Assembly (NCBI GenBank): GCA_002239005.1
Contig: MPNL01000020.1
Location: forward strand, 1 to 55,084
From: Truepera sp. bin119
Lineage (GTDB): Bacteria > Deinococcota > Deinococci > Deinococcales > Trueperaceae
DNA: 55,084 nt
Reading direction: 5' to 3'
Position numbers and translations under genes: made by a program. Within the stretch, counting starts at the first letter, position 1. Every line of letters begins with the position of its first letter. This document shows, in pieces, positions 42,987-53,027 of this stretch. Under the pieces are notes generated by a model. It had not been told where the DNA came from. It saw only the letters and a list, made by a program, of their open reading frames with translations, and searched no databases.

Positions 42987-44363
42987 CTAGCCACTGTCTG
43001 GAAGCGGATTCGCCGAGACCGGTAGGGAGATTGTTATCTCCGTATATTCTCCGGGGTCGGAGAGGGCCGTTATCGATCCACCGTGCTGCCTGACTATGTC
43101 GTTGGCGAGGCTGAGGCCGAGTCCCGTGCCTTTGCCAGGGGGTTTGGTAGTGAAGAATGGATCGAATATCTTGGTAATGATGTCTGGGGAGATGCCGCTG
43201 CCGTTATCCCGGATATGTATTTCGATGGTGTCGTCCTGTCGCTTCGTCTTGAGCCAGAGGGTTGGCGTATAGGCTTCGCCGGTACCGGCGAGCGTTCGGC
43301 GCTTCTCGTCGGTGGCGTAGCATGCGTTGTCTATCATATTGAGGAACGCACGGCCCATATCCTCGGAGGTGATGGACACTTCGCCCATGTTCGGGTCGAA
43401 GTCGTCTCTTATGTCGAGTTGGAAATCCTGATCGAGCGTACGGGCGCTCTGGTAGGCGAACAGTGCACGGTCTCCGAGCAGGTTGTTGATATCCGTCGGT
43501 CGGAATTCGCCGCCGCCTTGGCCTAACAAGAGCATGTCGTGGACGATGCGATCAGCGCGGTCGCTGTGGGAGCGGATGTGTTCCATGTTTTCGGCTAGGT
43601 CCTGGGATATTGCGGTGATAAGCCTCCTCTTGTCGTCGTCGAGATCACTGGCGCTGTCGTCGAGGGTCTCCAGCAGTTCGTCGAGCAGCTCCTCGGAGGC
43701 TTCGGAGAAGTTCTTCACGAAATTCAGCGGGTTTCTGATCTCGTGGGCGACGCTGGCGGTGAGTTCACCGAGTGCGGCAAGTTTCTGACGCAGGACTATC
43801 TGGTCCTGGGTCTGGCGCAACTCCAGGAGAACTCGCTCGAGCTCTTCGTTCTTCTCCTGAAGATCTTGGGATAGCTTTTGGACGAGATCCAACTGCAAAG
43901 CCTGGATGGAACGCTGTCTGAGCTCCTCGAGGGCGATGGCGAGTTTGGTGATCTCGTCCTTGCTGGACATCTCTACTCTGTAGTCCAGATCGCCGGCGCC
44001 CATGCGGCGTATCCAGACTTCCAGAGCGATGGAGCGTCGTCCGACGGTGATGAGTTGAAAAGTGGTGAATACTGCGAAGAAGGTGGTGGCGACCCCTATG
44101 ATCAGTAGCTGGCTGCGGCCCGTTGCAATAGCCTGTGCGGTTCGGTGCATGGTGTCATCAGTAGCGGCCGTCCCTGTGTACTGGAGCAGCTCCGCTAGAT
44201 CGCTCTGCACGGCCCCCTGGACGCTACTGAAAGAGTGGTGACTTGCGATGTTGATCAGGATGGCCAGCAAAGTGACCAGCAGCATGCTCAGGTTTATCTG
44301 GGTCGACTTGCGGCGGATGCTGAAACGGGGTAACGCGAACTCTTTGTCTGGGGGTGAGGACAT
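42987..44363 (-). CDS. Membrane sensor histidine kinase
   Basis: 458 residues. Two membrane helices (LSMLLVTLLAILINIAS, about 27-43; SQLLIIGVATTFFAVFTTF, about 83-101) flank a small periplasmic loop, then a HAMP-like linker (WIRRMGAGDLDYRVEMSSKDEITKLA), a coiled coil, and the kinase core: H-box VAHEIRNPLNFVKNF, N-box FLNMIDNACYATDEK, G1 IRDNGSGISPD, and FDPFFTTKPPGKGTGLGLSL. It belongs to the NtrB-like group that senses stress. No response regulator gene adjoins it, so it is an orphan. The start ATG overlaps a 36-bp repeat; GAGG lies upstream at good spacing. Confidence 0.9.
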   Translation of the reverse strand: MSSPPDKEFALPRFSIRRKSTQINLSMLLVTLLAILINIASHHSFSSVQGAVQSDLAELLQYTGTAATDDTMHRTAQAIATGRSQLLIIGVATTFFAVFTTFQLITVGRRSIALEVWIRRMGAGDLDYRVEMSSKDEITKLAIALEELRQRSIQALQLDLVQKLSQDLQEKNEELERVLLELRQTQDQIVLRQKLAALGELTASVAHEIRNPLNFVKNFSEASEELLDELLETLDDSASDLDDDKRRLITAISQDLAENMEHIRSHSDRADRIVHDMLLLGQGGGEFRPTDINNLLGDRALFAYQSARTLDQDFQLDIRDDFDPNMGEVSITSEDMGRAFLNMIDNACYATDEKRRTLAGTGEAYTPTLWLKTKRQDDTIEIHIRDNGSGISPDIITKIFDPFFTTKPPGKGTGLGLSLANDIVRQHGGSITALSDPGEYTEITISLPVSANPLPDSG

Positions 44364-44469
44364 GCTCTACCTCATTAACATGGCGAGGGTTGCTTGGCGC
44401 GATCGACATCGTCACTCCGGCCGGGGAGCTCGAATGCTCTACCTCATTAACATGGCGAGGGTTGCTTGG
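44362..44469. repeat. Two 36-bp direct repeats with a 36-bp spacer at the kinase start
   Basis: The 36-bp block at 44362-44397 recurs exactly at 44434-44469; the 36 bp between them differ. Copy 1 holds the kinase's ribosome-binding site and the first bases of its start codon (the reverse strand of GCTCTACCTC). The geometry resembles a minimal CRISPR array, but no cas genes or further repeats are present. Duplication of a promoter or operator region is more likely. Confidence 0.75.
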
Positions 44470-44902
44470 CTGTATGTCGCCATGCGCCGCCCGGTCCGGC
44501 AGGTGGCGGTTGGGCCTTCGGCAATTGCGGAGGCGTCGCACGTAATCCTTGCCCACCCCGGAGGAACGCCCTGCTACCGCCCGCTGGAGCGAGGGAGGGT
44601 CGGACACCGAATCCTTCCCAGCTTGAACAGCCGCGCTGGCCGAGTGTCGCCGGCGCGGCAGCCGTCTAGGAGTGCGGGGGCGGCCTTGTTCGAGCCGACA
44701 TTTCGGTCATGGGTATACGGACCGTGGTACCGGTCCCTCAAGCGTGGGTTCGGGCCTGTTCCTGCAGCTGGAGCAGCGGCTCCTTTAAGAAGGCCCTCAG
44801 CAGCAGGCGATCTGGGCGTCGTCATCCAGAATCTGGGACCTGGAAGCGATGCTCATTGGGGCCGGCTCGTCGCCGCCCGCTGGGGGGCAGGGGCTTGGGC
44901 CC
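44470..44902. other. Intergenic, nothing recognised
   Basis: Upstream of the kinase and past the 3' end of the DinB gene. Open frames here lack any family resemblance; no RNA gene was seen. Confidence 0.45.
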
Positions 44903-45409
44903 CTAGGGCGCGAGGTCGAAGGTCGCTCCCCGCTGGGAGCCCACGAACGAGGGGACCGGGTAGCCGAGCAACTTGTGAACCACCGAGATCTGGCCGATGT
45001 GGAAGTAGACGTGGTGGGTCGTCCGGGTCAGGAGTGAACCTACATTCTCCCGTTCGAAGACTCCTCCTCCGGGCAGATGCTGCAACAGATCCTCGGCGGT
45101 GAGGGTGTCGAGCCAGGGGTCGACCGCCTCAGCGACGGCCCGCTTGAATTCCAGGAGCATCTCGATATCGTGCAAGGGCTCGAGCATGACCGGTGCCCCG
45201 GAGCCGTAGGGACTCAGGTCCGCGACCTCGGGCTCCCCCCGCGGGGTCAGGAAGAGGCGCTGCTCCTGCTGGGTTAGGTGTCCGACGACCCAGGTGGGGC
45301 TGTTGAGCCCCCCAAGCCTCAGGTCGACAGCGGTGGGGTCCAGGCCGTCGAGGGCCCGGAGCAGTTCGCGCCGCGCGTGCTTCAGGTAGCGTACCAGGTG
45401 ATGGGCCAC
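44903..45409 (-). CDS. DinB family protein (DUF664-like)
   Basis: 168 residues forming a predicted four-helix bundle. Metal-binding histidines are in SPTWVVGHLTQQEQRLF and in HHVYFHIGQISVVHKLLG, the usual DinB three-His pattern. DinB-like proteins are abundant in Deinococcus and Bacillus, and several act as thiol-transferases or stress proteins; the exact reaction here is unknown. It lies on the same strand as the DtxR gene but about 115 bp from it. Confidence 0.85.
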   Translation of the reverse strand: MAHHLVRYLKHARRELLRALDGLDPTAVDLRLGGLNSPTWVVGHLTQQEQRLFLTPRGEPEVADLSPYGSGAPVMLEPLHDIEMLLEFKRAVAEAVDPWLDTLTAEDLLQHLPGGGVFERENVGSLLTRTTHHVYFHIGQISVVHKLLGYPVPSFVGSQRGATFDLAP

Positions 45410-45523
45410 GTCCTTAACTCTCCTCTGTCCTAGATCTTGAAATCAAGCTACACCCCGATCCCGTCAGAGGAGCATCCTAGCCGTAGCTAGCCGACGACCG
45501 GTTCAGCCGACGGTGCGCCCGGT

Positions 45524-46198
45524 TCAAGCTAGGATCTCTCCGCGGATGAGCATCGCCAGCTCCTTCGAGAGGACCTCCTGCCGGTCGCCGAAGCAGATAT
45601 GGACGAGCCCGCCTACGGGTTCGCGCTTGGTGACGCGGAGGCGACGGCCGGGCTGCACCCCAAGCAGCGCTAGGTAGCTCAGGGCGTCGGTCGCCTGGGT
45701 CATCAGCCGGGAGACCACCAGGGTCTGTCCGACTTCCACCTTGGCCAGCGGCGTGCTCGGCGTCTTCGGAAAGGCGCCGTCGGGGCCGGGGATCGGGTCG
45801 CCGTGAGGGTCGTGGGTAGGGTGGCCGAGCAGTTCGGCTAGTCGCTCGGTGAAGCGTTCGCTGACGGCATGCTCGAGCCGCTCGGCCTCGTCGTGAACCT
45901 CGTCCCAGTTGTAGCCGAGGTGCTCGAGCAGGAAGGTCTCAATCAGCCGGTGCCCGCGCAACAGGCGCAGCGCCTGGCGAACTCCCGATTCTGTGAGGCG
46001 GACGCCCCGGTAGCGTTCGTGCTCCACGAAGCCGAGGGACTGGAGCTTTCCCAGCATCGATGAGACGGAGGGAGCGGCTACGCCGAGCTGTTCGGCCAGC
46101 GCGTTGGTCGATGCGGCCTCGCGCTTGGCGATGAGCCAGATCGCTTTGAGATGGTCCTCCACCGAGCTGGAGACCTTGTCGCCTTTTACGTTGGGCAT
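45524..46198 (-). CDS. DtxR/MntR family metal-dependent regulator
   Basis: About 224 residues. The N-terminal winged helix (SSSVEDHLKAIWLIAKRE, then SVSSMLGKLQSLGFVEHERYRGVRLTESG) and the dimerisation/metal domain (HRLIETFLLEHLGYNWDEVHDEAERLEHAVSERFTERLAELLGHPTHDPHGDPIP) are canonical; the H/E residues of the latter bind Fe2+ or Mn2+. A C-terminal SH3-like FeoA domain is present. It represses metal uptake genes when metal is plentiful; its targets are not visible here. The frame also permits a GTG start at 46207. Confidence 0.93.
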   Translation of the reverse strand: MPNVKGDKVSSSVEDHLKAIWLIAKREAASTNALAEQLGVAAPSVSSMLGKLQSLGFVEHERYRGVRLTESGVRQALRLLRGHRLIETFLLEHLGYNWDEVHDEAERLEHAVSERFTERLAELLGHPTHDPHGDPIPGPDGAFPKTPSTPLAKVEVGQTLVVSRLMTQATDALSYLALLGVQPGRRLRVTKREPVGGLVHICFGDRQEVLSKELAMLIRGEILA

Positions 46199-46462
46199 AG
46201 CCAGCACGATATCAGGAACCCCATGAGCGTTGGGCTGGCCCGACTGTCCCCCCCGTGCGGTCTGGGGGCGGCTTGAGGACTCTGGAGGAGGGAGTGGTCT
46301 CGGTCGACAGCGGCTCGGTCTCGTGGCTGACGACGGGCGACCGCTTTAAAGCCTCTGTGAAGCCCTGGTCGGTGCTGAGGCGTTACCCTTGTCCTGGCCC
46401 CTGCTCGAGTTCGACCCGGTCGTCCCACCCCGATTCGGTAGTAACCTGGAGCAGGAGCCAGC

Positions 46463-46468
46463 TATAAT
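46463..46468 (+). promoter_or_regulatory. Candidate -10 box for xylA
   Basis: TATAAT 52 bp before the xylA ATG, in the 312-bp gap shared with dtxR. No convincing -35 at standard spacing. GAGGAGG at about 46506-46512 supports the start at 46521. Nothing else was recognised in 46208-46520. Confidence 0.4.
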
Positions 46469-46520
46469 CCCATACCGAGCGATCGGCTGTCGAAAACCGG
46501 CTGTGAGGAGGTCCCTTGAG

Positions 46521-47687
46521 ATGAGCGACTACCAGCCTCGCCCTGAGGACAAGTTCACCTTCGGCCTGTGGACGGTCGGCAACCCGGGCCGTGACCCCTT
46601 CGGCGAGCCTACCCGCCCCCGACTCGAGCCGACCTATATCGTCGAGAGGCTGGCGGCCCTGGGTGCCTGGGGTGTGAACCTGCACGACAACGATCTGGTT
46701 CCCCTAGATGCGACCGCCCGCGAGCGCGACGCCATCGTCCGGGAGTTCAAGCAGGCCCTTGACGACCACGGCCTGGTAGTCCCGATGGCCACCACCAACC
46801 TGTTCTCCGACCCCGTCTTCAAGGATGGGGCCTTCACTAGCGCCGATGCCCGGGTGCGTGCCTACGCCCTGCAGAAGACCCTCGACGCGATCGATCTCGG
46901 CGTCGAGCTAGGGGCCACCACCTACGTGTTCTGGGGGGGGCGTGAGGGGGCCGAGGTGGATGGCGGTGGCAATGCTCTCGCCGGCCTTGCCCACTTCCGC
47001 GAGGCACTCAACTTCCTCTGCGCCTACGTGCGCGACCAGGGCCTGGAGCTGCGCTTCGCCCTCGAGCCCAAGCCGAACGAGCCGCGCGGCGACCTCTACC
47101 TGCCGACGGTCGGCTCGATGCTCGGCTTCATCGCCACCCTGGAGTATCCGGAGATGGTGGGTCTCAACCCCGAATTCGCCCACGAGACCATGGCCGGCCT
47201 CTCCTTCGTGCACGCGGTCGCCCAGGCTATCGACGCCGGCAAGCTCTTCCATATCGACCTGAACGACCAGAAGATGAGCCGCTTCGACCAGGACCTGCGC
47301 TTCGGCGCGGAGAACCTCAAGGCCGCCTTCTTCCTGGTCAGGCTGCTCGAGAGTTCGGGCTACGCCGGGCCGCGCCACTTCGACGCCCACGCGCTGCGCA
47401 CCGAGGATGAGGAGGGGGTGTGGGCCTTCGCGAGCGGCTGCATGCGCACCTACCTGATCCTTAAGGAGCGGGCGGCCCGCTTCGACGCCGACCCCGAGAT
47501 CGGCGCGGCCCTCGAGGCCTACCGGGTCGAGGATGCCGAACTGGCGGCGCTCACCGGCTCCTACAGCCGGGAGAGCCTCGAGGCCTTACGGGGCCGGGAA
47601 TTCGACCGGATAGCGCTCGGCCGTCGCGGCCCGGGCCTGGAACGGCTCGATCAGCTCACCGTGGAGTTGCTCCTGGGCCTCCGCTGA
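46521..47687 (+). CDS. xylA: Xylose isomerase
   Basis: Interconverts D-xylose and D-xylulose (and glucose/fructose). 388 residues, the short class I length found in Actinobacteria and Thermus. Motifs: [33 protein letters not shown] (catalytic His), [24 protein letters not shown] (metal Glu/Lys), [14 protein letters not shown] (metal His) and [20 protein letters not shown] (metal Asp). No xylulokinase adjoins it. The start is fixed by GAGGAGG 8 bp upstream; the frame remains open to 46389 without homology. Its stop abuts that of the convergent aminotransferase. Confidence 0.97.
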   Translation: MSDYQPRPEDKFTFGLWTVGNPGRDPFGEPTRPRLEPTYIVERLAALGAWGVNLHDNDLVPLDATARERDAIVREFKQALDDHGLVVPMATTNLFSDPVFKDGAFTSADARVRAYALQKTLDAIDLGVELGATTYVFWGGREGAEVDGGGNALAGLAHFREALNFLCAYVRDQGLELRFALEPKPNEPRGDLYLPTVGSMLGFIATLEYPEMVGLNPEFAHETMAGLSFVHAVAQAIDAGKLFHIDLNDQKMSRFDQDLRFGAENLKAAFFLVRLLESSGYAGPRHFDAHALRTEDEEGVWAFASGCMRTYLILKERAARFDADPEIGAALEAYRVEDAELAALTGSYSRESLEALRGREFDRIALGRRGPGLERLDQLTVELLLGLR

Positions 47688-48866
47688 TCAGGAGGCGACG
47701 GCCAGGCTCTCGGTGAGGACCGCGCCCAGGGTGGCGACGCCCCGCTCGATCAGCTCGAGGGAGGCGACCGAGTACGACAGCCGCAGGGTGTTGAGCCCCG
47801 AACCGTCGGCGAAGAACGGCGCGCCGGGCACGTAGGCCACCCCCCGCCGCGCCGCGCTCTGGAGGAGTTCCAAGCCGTCGCTCCCTACGGGCAGGGTCAG
47901 CCACAGGAACATGCCCCCCTCCGGGCGGGTGGAGTGGACGCTGCTCGGGAGGTGGGTGTCGAGTGCGGCGAGCATGGCGTCGCGCTGCCGGTGGTAGTAG
48001 CTCCGGATGCGGGGGAGCTGCTCGGCCAAGAAGTCGCCTTCGACCACGGCGTGGGCCACCATCTGGCCCAGGGTCGAGGTGTGGAGGTCGGCCGCCTGCT
48101 TGATCCGGGTGAGCTGTTCGAGTAGCTCCGGCGCCGCCACCAGCCAGGCGATCCGCAGCCCCGGCGCCACCGTTTTGGAGAGGGTGCTCGAGTAGACGAC
48201 CCGGTCGGGCGCCAGTTCGAAGAGGCTCGGCAGCGGCTCCCCCTCGAAACGGAGCTGCCCGTAGGGGTCGTCTTCGAAGATGAGGACGCCGTAGCGGTCC
48301 GCCGACTCGATCAGGTTCCTGCGGCGCTCCAGACTCATGGTGGTCCCCCTGGGGTTATCGAAGTTGGGGATCACGTAGACGAGCTTGGGGGACCTTTTGA
48401 GGGCGGCCTCCAGGCTGTCTGGAAGCAACCCATCTTCGTCACTGGCGACCGTGAGGTATTCGGGTTGGTAGGGGTCGAAGGCGCGCAGGGCCCCCATATA
48501 GGTCGGGGCGGCTAGCACCACCCGGTCGCCGGGATCGAGTAGCGCCTTGGCGACCAGATCGAGCGCCTGTTGCGAGCCGGAGACGATCTGTACCCGCTCG
48601 GCGTCGGTGCCGGGGAGCTGCTCGGCGGCCCAGGCCCGGAGCGGCGGGTAGCCCTCGGTGGTGCTGTACTGGAGCGCGCGCTCGCCCTGCTGCGCCAGTA
48701 CCCGGTCACTGGCCTCGCGGATGCGCTCGATGGGAAACAGTGCCGGGGCGGGCAGGCCGCCGGCGAACGAGATGACCTCACCACCCTGGGTGAGCTTGAG
48801 GATCTCCCGAATGGCGGAGGGTTGGATCTTCTCGGTGCGGCGGGCGAAGAGTGACGACCAGTCCAT
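47688..48866 (-). CDS. PLP-dependent aminotransferase, LysN/2-aminoadipate type
   Basis: 392 residues, fold-type I class I aminotransferase. The PLP lysine is in SSTLSKTVAPGLRIAWL; FDNPRGTTMS and IFEDDPYGQLRF hold cofactor-binding residues; the C-terminal EGGMFLWLTLP and RLSYS (substrate carboxylate Arg) are canonical. The N-terminus ISFAGGLPAPALFPIERI matches LysN and other broad-specificity enzymes lacking a MocR HTH. In Thermus LysN works in lysine synthesis via 2-aminoadipate; other substrates (aromatic or branched-chain) are possible. Confidence 0.85.
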   Translation of the reverse strand: MDWSSLFARRTEKIQPSAIREILKLTQGGEVISFAGGLPAPALFPIERIREASDRVLAQQGERALQYSTTEGYPPLRAWAAEQLPGTDAERVQIVSGSQQALDLVAKALLDPGDRVVLAAPTYMGALRAFDPYQPEYLTVASDEDGLLPDSLEAALKRSPKLVYVIPNFDNPRGTTMSLERRRNLIESADRYGVLIFEDDPYGQLRFEGEPLPSLFELAPDRVVYSSTLSKTVAPGLRIAWLVAAPELLEQLTRIKQAADLHTSTLGQMVAHAVVEGDFLAEQLPRIRSYYHRQRDAMLAALDTHLPSSVHSTRPEGGMFLWLTLPVGSDGLELLQSAARRGVAYVPGAPFFADGSGLNTLRLSYSVASLELIERGVATLGAVLTESLAVAS

Positions 48867-49182
48867 GAGACCTCCCGTAGATCCTGCCCGGTGGGGCGAT
48901 CGACTCCCTCAACCATACTCCCATTCGCCGTCAGGCGGGTCGGCTACCGGCTGGCGGCCCCAAGCTTTTTGCTTGAGTGTGGGGCTGCATGGGATCTAAG
49001 AGTTTAACGAAAAGTCATTTTCCCGGGACCGACACTCCAATCGGCTGGCTTCTTGCTGCGCGCCGCATCATGAACCAGCGGGTAGCTCGGAACCTGAGCA
49101 GCGGAGAGCACCTGGCGACTCTCGGCGTGACTTGTGGGACTCTGAAGGCACGCACCTCGGGCCCGCAGGCAGATGCGCAACG
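48867..49182. other. Intergenic, nothing recognised
   Basis: Between the aminotransferase start and the 3' end of the broken patatin gene. Somewhat AT-richer around 48960-49040. No gene or RNA recognised. Confidence 0.4.
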
Positions 49183-50957
49183 TCATGGGAATCCGTCGGG
49201 TGTCAAGGGATAAGGGTCCGGCCACAGGCGGGTGCGGACCCCCAGCGTCACCACCCCTGTCTGCAAGCCGAAGCCGACATCCATTTCAATAGTGAAGGGC
49301 AGGTATCCGAGAAGCTCCCCGGAGACTCCACCGGCGAGTCCGACCGAGAAGGCTGCGATCGGTGAGAGGTCGGGGGCGTAGCCTGCGTCGAGGAAGCCCC
49401 AGAGGCCGGGTCGGACCAGCACCAAGTTCGAAACTGCGAACCCCACACTGGGCTGCCAGCCGAGTTCAATGTTGCCTATGAGCACGCTCGTGGTGAGCGT
49501 GGGAGGCGCTACGCCACGAAGGAGCACCGGCGACCCGAAGTCGAACTGTGCCTCCCGGGGCGCAGGCGTCAGCAGTCCACCGGCGAATGCCCGGGCGCGC
49601 ACGACAGCGTCGCCGACCCTGACCGCCCCTCGAAGGTCGATGGCGACCCGGGTAAAGGCGCCTGTTACGCCTTCCGTGCGTACCGTCAAGCCTGGCCACT
49701 CGAGCGCACTGGTGACCATCACCAGGCCGGTGGGAACAACCAGCGTCAGTGCGGTTTCGGAGTGGAAGGTCAGGAAATCGGAGTGGCGGAAGGTGACGCC
49801 GCCGAACCCGCTCCAGCGGTCAGCCAGCGTCTTCTCGGCGCCCAACTCGAACCCCAGTGGGTAGCTGGGGCGATAGCTGGCCCGCACGGAGAACTCGGTT
49901 GCGCTGGACGAGGGGCTGTACCCGACCGTGGCGCCTATGCCGAATGGGTTCAGTGGGCCGCCGAAGATGTCGAGGCCGACCCGAGCCACGCTTAACGACG
50001 CCGAATGGTAAGGGGTGAAGGCTCCCTGGTAGTGGCTCGGCCCCAGCCCGACCTCCGGTACGACCGTCAGCGGGAGGGCGCGCTCGGCAATCCGTCGCCT
50101 TCCCTCTCCCAGCCGCTCCCGCCAGCCGTTGTTCAAGGGGTTGTCAGCGTGAGGATCTCCCGGCTCCCGAAGGGGCACGCCGAGCGCCTCGAGGCTGGCC
50201 ACAAGCTCCGGGAGAGCCCTCAGGGTCTGTTCGTAACTGAACTGGATATGATCGCGAACGCGGTCGTAGGATGTCGACCTCTCGAAGCTGGTCCTCGTTG
50301 AACGGAAGGCGGAGGTCGCGAAGCAGGAGTCTGAAGGCCCCGATCACATCTCCTGGACTGGAGGTCAGGTTCGGCGAGGCATCGACCCCGATGATCACCT
50401 CGGCGCCCAGAGCCCTGGCGGCGGTTGCCTGGACGGCCGCCTTGACTCCACCATCGAGGTGGGGAGTGCCACCGATCTCGACCGGTCTGATCAGCACCGG
50501 CATCGCTATCGAGGCGTGAATGCCGGTGGCCAGATTGCCGCTGGTAAGTGCAGTGCAATCGGTGCCATCGAGGGGACAGGTCACGGCAGCGAAGGGGAGG
50601 GCCGTGTCGTCGATGTCGATACCATTCAGGAGTTCGTCGAGCAGGAGTTCGATGGGGAACGGCATCGAGTAGACCGCCCTGGAAGGGGAAGCGGAGGTCC
50701 ATGACGGAGGGGACCTCAATCTCAATCATGATCGCTTCGAGAACCTCGGTGTTGAACCCGGCGGCGTACAGCCCCCCGATAATGGAACCCATCGATGCTC
50801 CAGTGATGAGGTGGATGGGTACTCCGGCCTGATTGAGGGCCCTCAATACGCCGACATGGCCCACGGCGCTTGCGGCTCCACCGCCCAGAACCAGTGCCAC
50901 CCTTGGTGGCGCCTCTGCCTGGGTGAGTCCGGGGCCGAGGAGACCACAGAGCATCAT
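49183..50957 (-). pseudogene. Patatin-like phospholipase with C-terminal beta-barrel, two frameshifts
   Basis: Three consecutive frames make one protein of about 590 residues. Frame 1 (from ATG 50957): signal peptide then [21 protein letters not shown] and [14 protein letters not shown] (nucleophile GASMG). Frame 2: [19 protein letters not shown] and [18 protein letters not shown] (catalytic Asp of DGG). Frame 3 (from about 50255): PELVASLEALGVP, then about 280 residues of outer-membrane-barrel-like strands. The first shift fits an extra base in the GGGG at 50654-50657 (DAVP joined to IELLLDELL); the second lies near 50255-50262. Patatin plus Omp85-like barrels (PlpD type) secrete the lipase domain or act at the outer membrane. 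Either a pseudogene or two single-base errors. Confidence 0.8.
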
Positions 50958-51401
50958 CAGGGAAAACGCCGGTCGGAATAGCTATCGATACCTCATGCTC
51001 ATGAGTCGCATAGCCTCAGTCTATGGCTCGGTCGGACTGGGGTTGGGCTAGAGGAAAACGTCCTGAAGACGGGCTCGAAGCCAGCAGCCCAGTGAGTATC
51101 CGGTGGCTGGTGCGATGAGAGAGCGTTGCGCACGCTGAGAGTCTGTTCCATAAGTCAAGCCAAAAGGGTTCCCAGGCACTCTCCGTTGCTCAGGCTCTGA
51201 GGCAGCTTCCTCGGTGAGATCTGAGGCGGATAGCGCCGGAAGAGCCCCGCACCCGCTCCCAGGACGCTCTGGAGAGGCGTGTGTCCGGCTGCACAACACT
51301 TCTTCGGTCGTGCCCTCGCGGGGACGACCGGACTTCAGGTCTTCGGCCCAGCCGCACCGCTAGACGGTCGGGCGCCGGCCCGTTCGGCGCGGCGCTCCAG
51401 A
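50958..51401. other. Intergenic, nothing recognised
   Basis: Between the patatin gene and the deaminase, both on the minus strand. No conserved coding sequence seen. Confidence 0.4.
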
Positions 51402-51875
51402 CTAATCCCAGAAGCCTTCGTGCACGGCCCGCGCCTCCTCCTCGAGGAGCGGACCGATCACTCTGAGCGGTCGCTGCCCGCGGGCGAAGACCTCCCGGCA
51501 GGGGAGGTCGAGAGTGGGGTTTTCGGGGTTGGCGCCGGTCAGCATGAGGAGCTCCCGCTCGCTCAGGCCGTACACCACCTGGCCGACCCCGCCCCAATAG
51601 ATGGCTCCGGCGCACATGGCGCACGGCTCGGCGCTGCTGTAGAGTGTCGCCGCGGCGAGGGTCTTGCGGGGGAACCTCCGGGAGGCGGAGCGCATCAGGT
51701 TGGTCTCGGCGTGACCTGTGCAGTCCCCGGTGGTGCCGACGCTGTTCTCTGCCTCGTGCAGGATCGTGCCGTCTGCAGCGGCGAGCAGCGCCCCGAACGG
51801 GTGGTTGCCGCTCTGGTGGGCGCTCCAGGCGAGTTCGATGGCGCGGCGGATGAGACGCCTGTGATCGGCGCTCAC
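51402..51875 (-). CDS. Nucleoside/nucleobase deaminase
   Basis: 157 residues, cytidine deaminase fold. The zinc site is complete: CTGHAETNLMRSA (His and catalytic Glu) and YSSAEPCAMCAGAIYWGGVGQVVYGL (two Cys). The N-terminal HPFGALLAAADGTILHEAEN is typical. The late EEEARAVHEGFWD resembles the C-terminus of guanine deaminase (GuaD/YkoA) more than TadA, so guanine or a related base is the more likely substrate. The start overlaps the stop of the upstream EcsC-like gene by 4 bp. Confidence 0.9.
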   Translation of the reverse strand: MSADHRRLIRRAIELAWSAHQSGNHPFGALLAAADGTILHEAENSVGTTGDCTGHAETNLMRSASRRFPRKTLAAATLYSSAEPCAMCAGAIYWGGVGQVVYGLSERELLMLTGANPENPTLDLPCREVFARGQRPLRVIGPLLEEEARAVHEGFWD

Positions 51876-52450
51876 GAGGGTCGGTCGGCAGGGAGTGCTG
51901 CGGCCTCGGTGTGGTGCCGCAGGAGGCGAGCTGTCCGTCGGCCTAGCAGGTAGGTCGTCAGGGCGTTGCCGCCTGAGGCCGCAGCCACCCCCACGAGGGG
52001 GAGGGCGCGCGTCAGCCCGCGCTGAGCGATCCGGTCACCGAGGCGGGTCGTCAGCGCCCGTCCGGCCAGGGCGCTGCCGCCGACGCTGGCGACCGCTAGG
52101 AGCGGCCGGCGCCGCCCCTCGGTCGAGAGTCGTAGCTGGTGGAGCGCCGCCAGTTCGAGAACCATCTCGGCCTGAATCCGGGCGGTGGCGGTCAGGTCGG
52201 CTGCTAGCCCCAGGGTCAGCGCCGCCAGCGTGCCCGCTCCCGGGAGCAGCGCCACACTCGCGGCGGCCGCGCCAACCGCCGCGCTCCGGCGACTGGCCCG
52301 GCCTATGATGCGCTGCGCGAGCTCCTCGGTCGACACCTCTGGATTTGCGCGCCTGAGGCGTTCGGCCCGTACCGTAGCCGCTGCGCTGTCGCTGCGGCGC
52401 AGAACCTCGAGGGCGCGGTCGATGGTAGTGCGCAGCCGGGCCGCACTCAT
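51872..52450 (-). CDS. EcsC-like family protein
   Basis: About 192 residues from ATG 52450 (the frame extends further upstream without homology). A polar helix (TTIDRALEVLRRSDSA) precedes hydrophobic helices AVGAAAASVALLPGAGTLAALTLGLAADLTATARIQAEMVLELAALHQL, with proline/glycine breaks, and a second hydrophobic cluster (LPLVGVAAASGGNALTTYLLG). This helix-and-ADL pattern resembles EcsC. The function is not known; a membrane-associated role is likely. Coupled to the deaminase gene by an overlapping start/stop. Confidence 0.5.
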   Translation of the reverse strand: MSAARLRTTIDRALEVLRRSDSAAATVRAERLRRANPEVSTEELAQRIIGRASRRSAAVGAAAASVALLPGAGTLAALTLGLAADLTATARIQAEMVLELAALHQLRLSTEGRRRPLLAVASVGGSALAGRALTTRLGDRIAQRGLTRALPLVGVAAASGGNALTTYLLGRRTARLLRHHTEAAALPADRPS

Positions 52451-53020
52451 GGGATCACCTCCGGGCTCGGTTTCGCAAACGTCCCCCTGGGTCGGACAGG
52501 GCACCGAGTCGAACCTGTTCCGGGTCGAGCGGCGTTCCGGCCTCGGGTTCATGCTCGCCGGGCGACCTCCTGGGTTCTGCGCACAGGGCGTTGGTTCAGA
52601 GCCACCTCGAGCGCAGGCAGGATCGCGCGGCGCAGCCGACGGAATGCGTCAGCGCCCGATTCGCTGCCTCACCGATCGACCTCCCCGACTCCCCTCATTA
52701 TCGCACGAGTCTAGGTCTTTAGAACTCTTTGAGATGTTCCCTGACGGAAGAGAGTGGTTGGAGGATATTCGCCGGGGTGAAACGGGCGGTAGTGACGTGA
52801 AATGATCCCGCACCCCAACCAGATCCAGTGAATCCGTCCTTGGGGGTGCACACTAGACCTTGGCAGGACCCGTGGTTTCGAGATCGGTGCCGGTAGAGGC
52901 CATAATGGGGAGCGAAGGGGCGGTTCTCAGACGGGATTTACCGATACCGATGCTTGGGGAGGTGAAGAATCACCGAGAGATCGCTTTCCAGAGGGGGGTA
53001 ACTTCTGGAGAACGATTTGA
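52451..53020. other. Intergenic, nothing recognised except a repeat end downstream
   Basis: No coding sequence or RNA gene recognised. The palindromic element end begins at its right border. Confidence 0.4.
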
Positions 53021-53027
53021 AGGGGGT

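Noticed and set aside
44362-44469. Minimal CRISPR array
   Set aside because: Only two repeats, no cas gene, no leader, and the repeat overlaps a kinase start codon and its ribosome-binding site.
44248-45102. 284-codon plus-strand frame
   Set aside because: Overlaps the start of the kinase and the DinB gene antisense and has no homology-like pattern.
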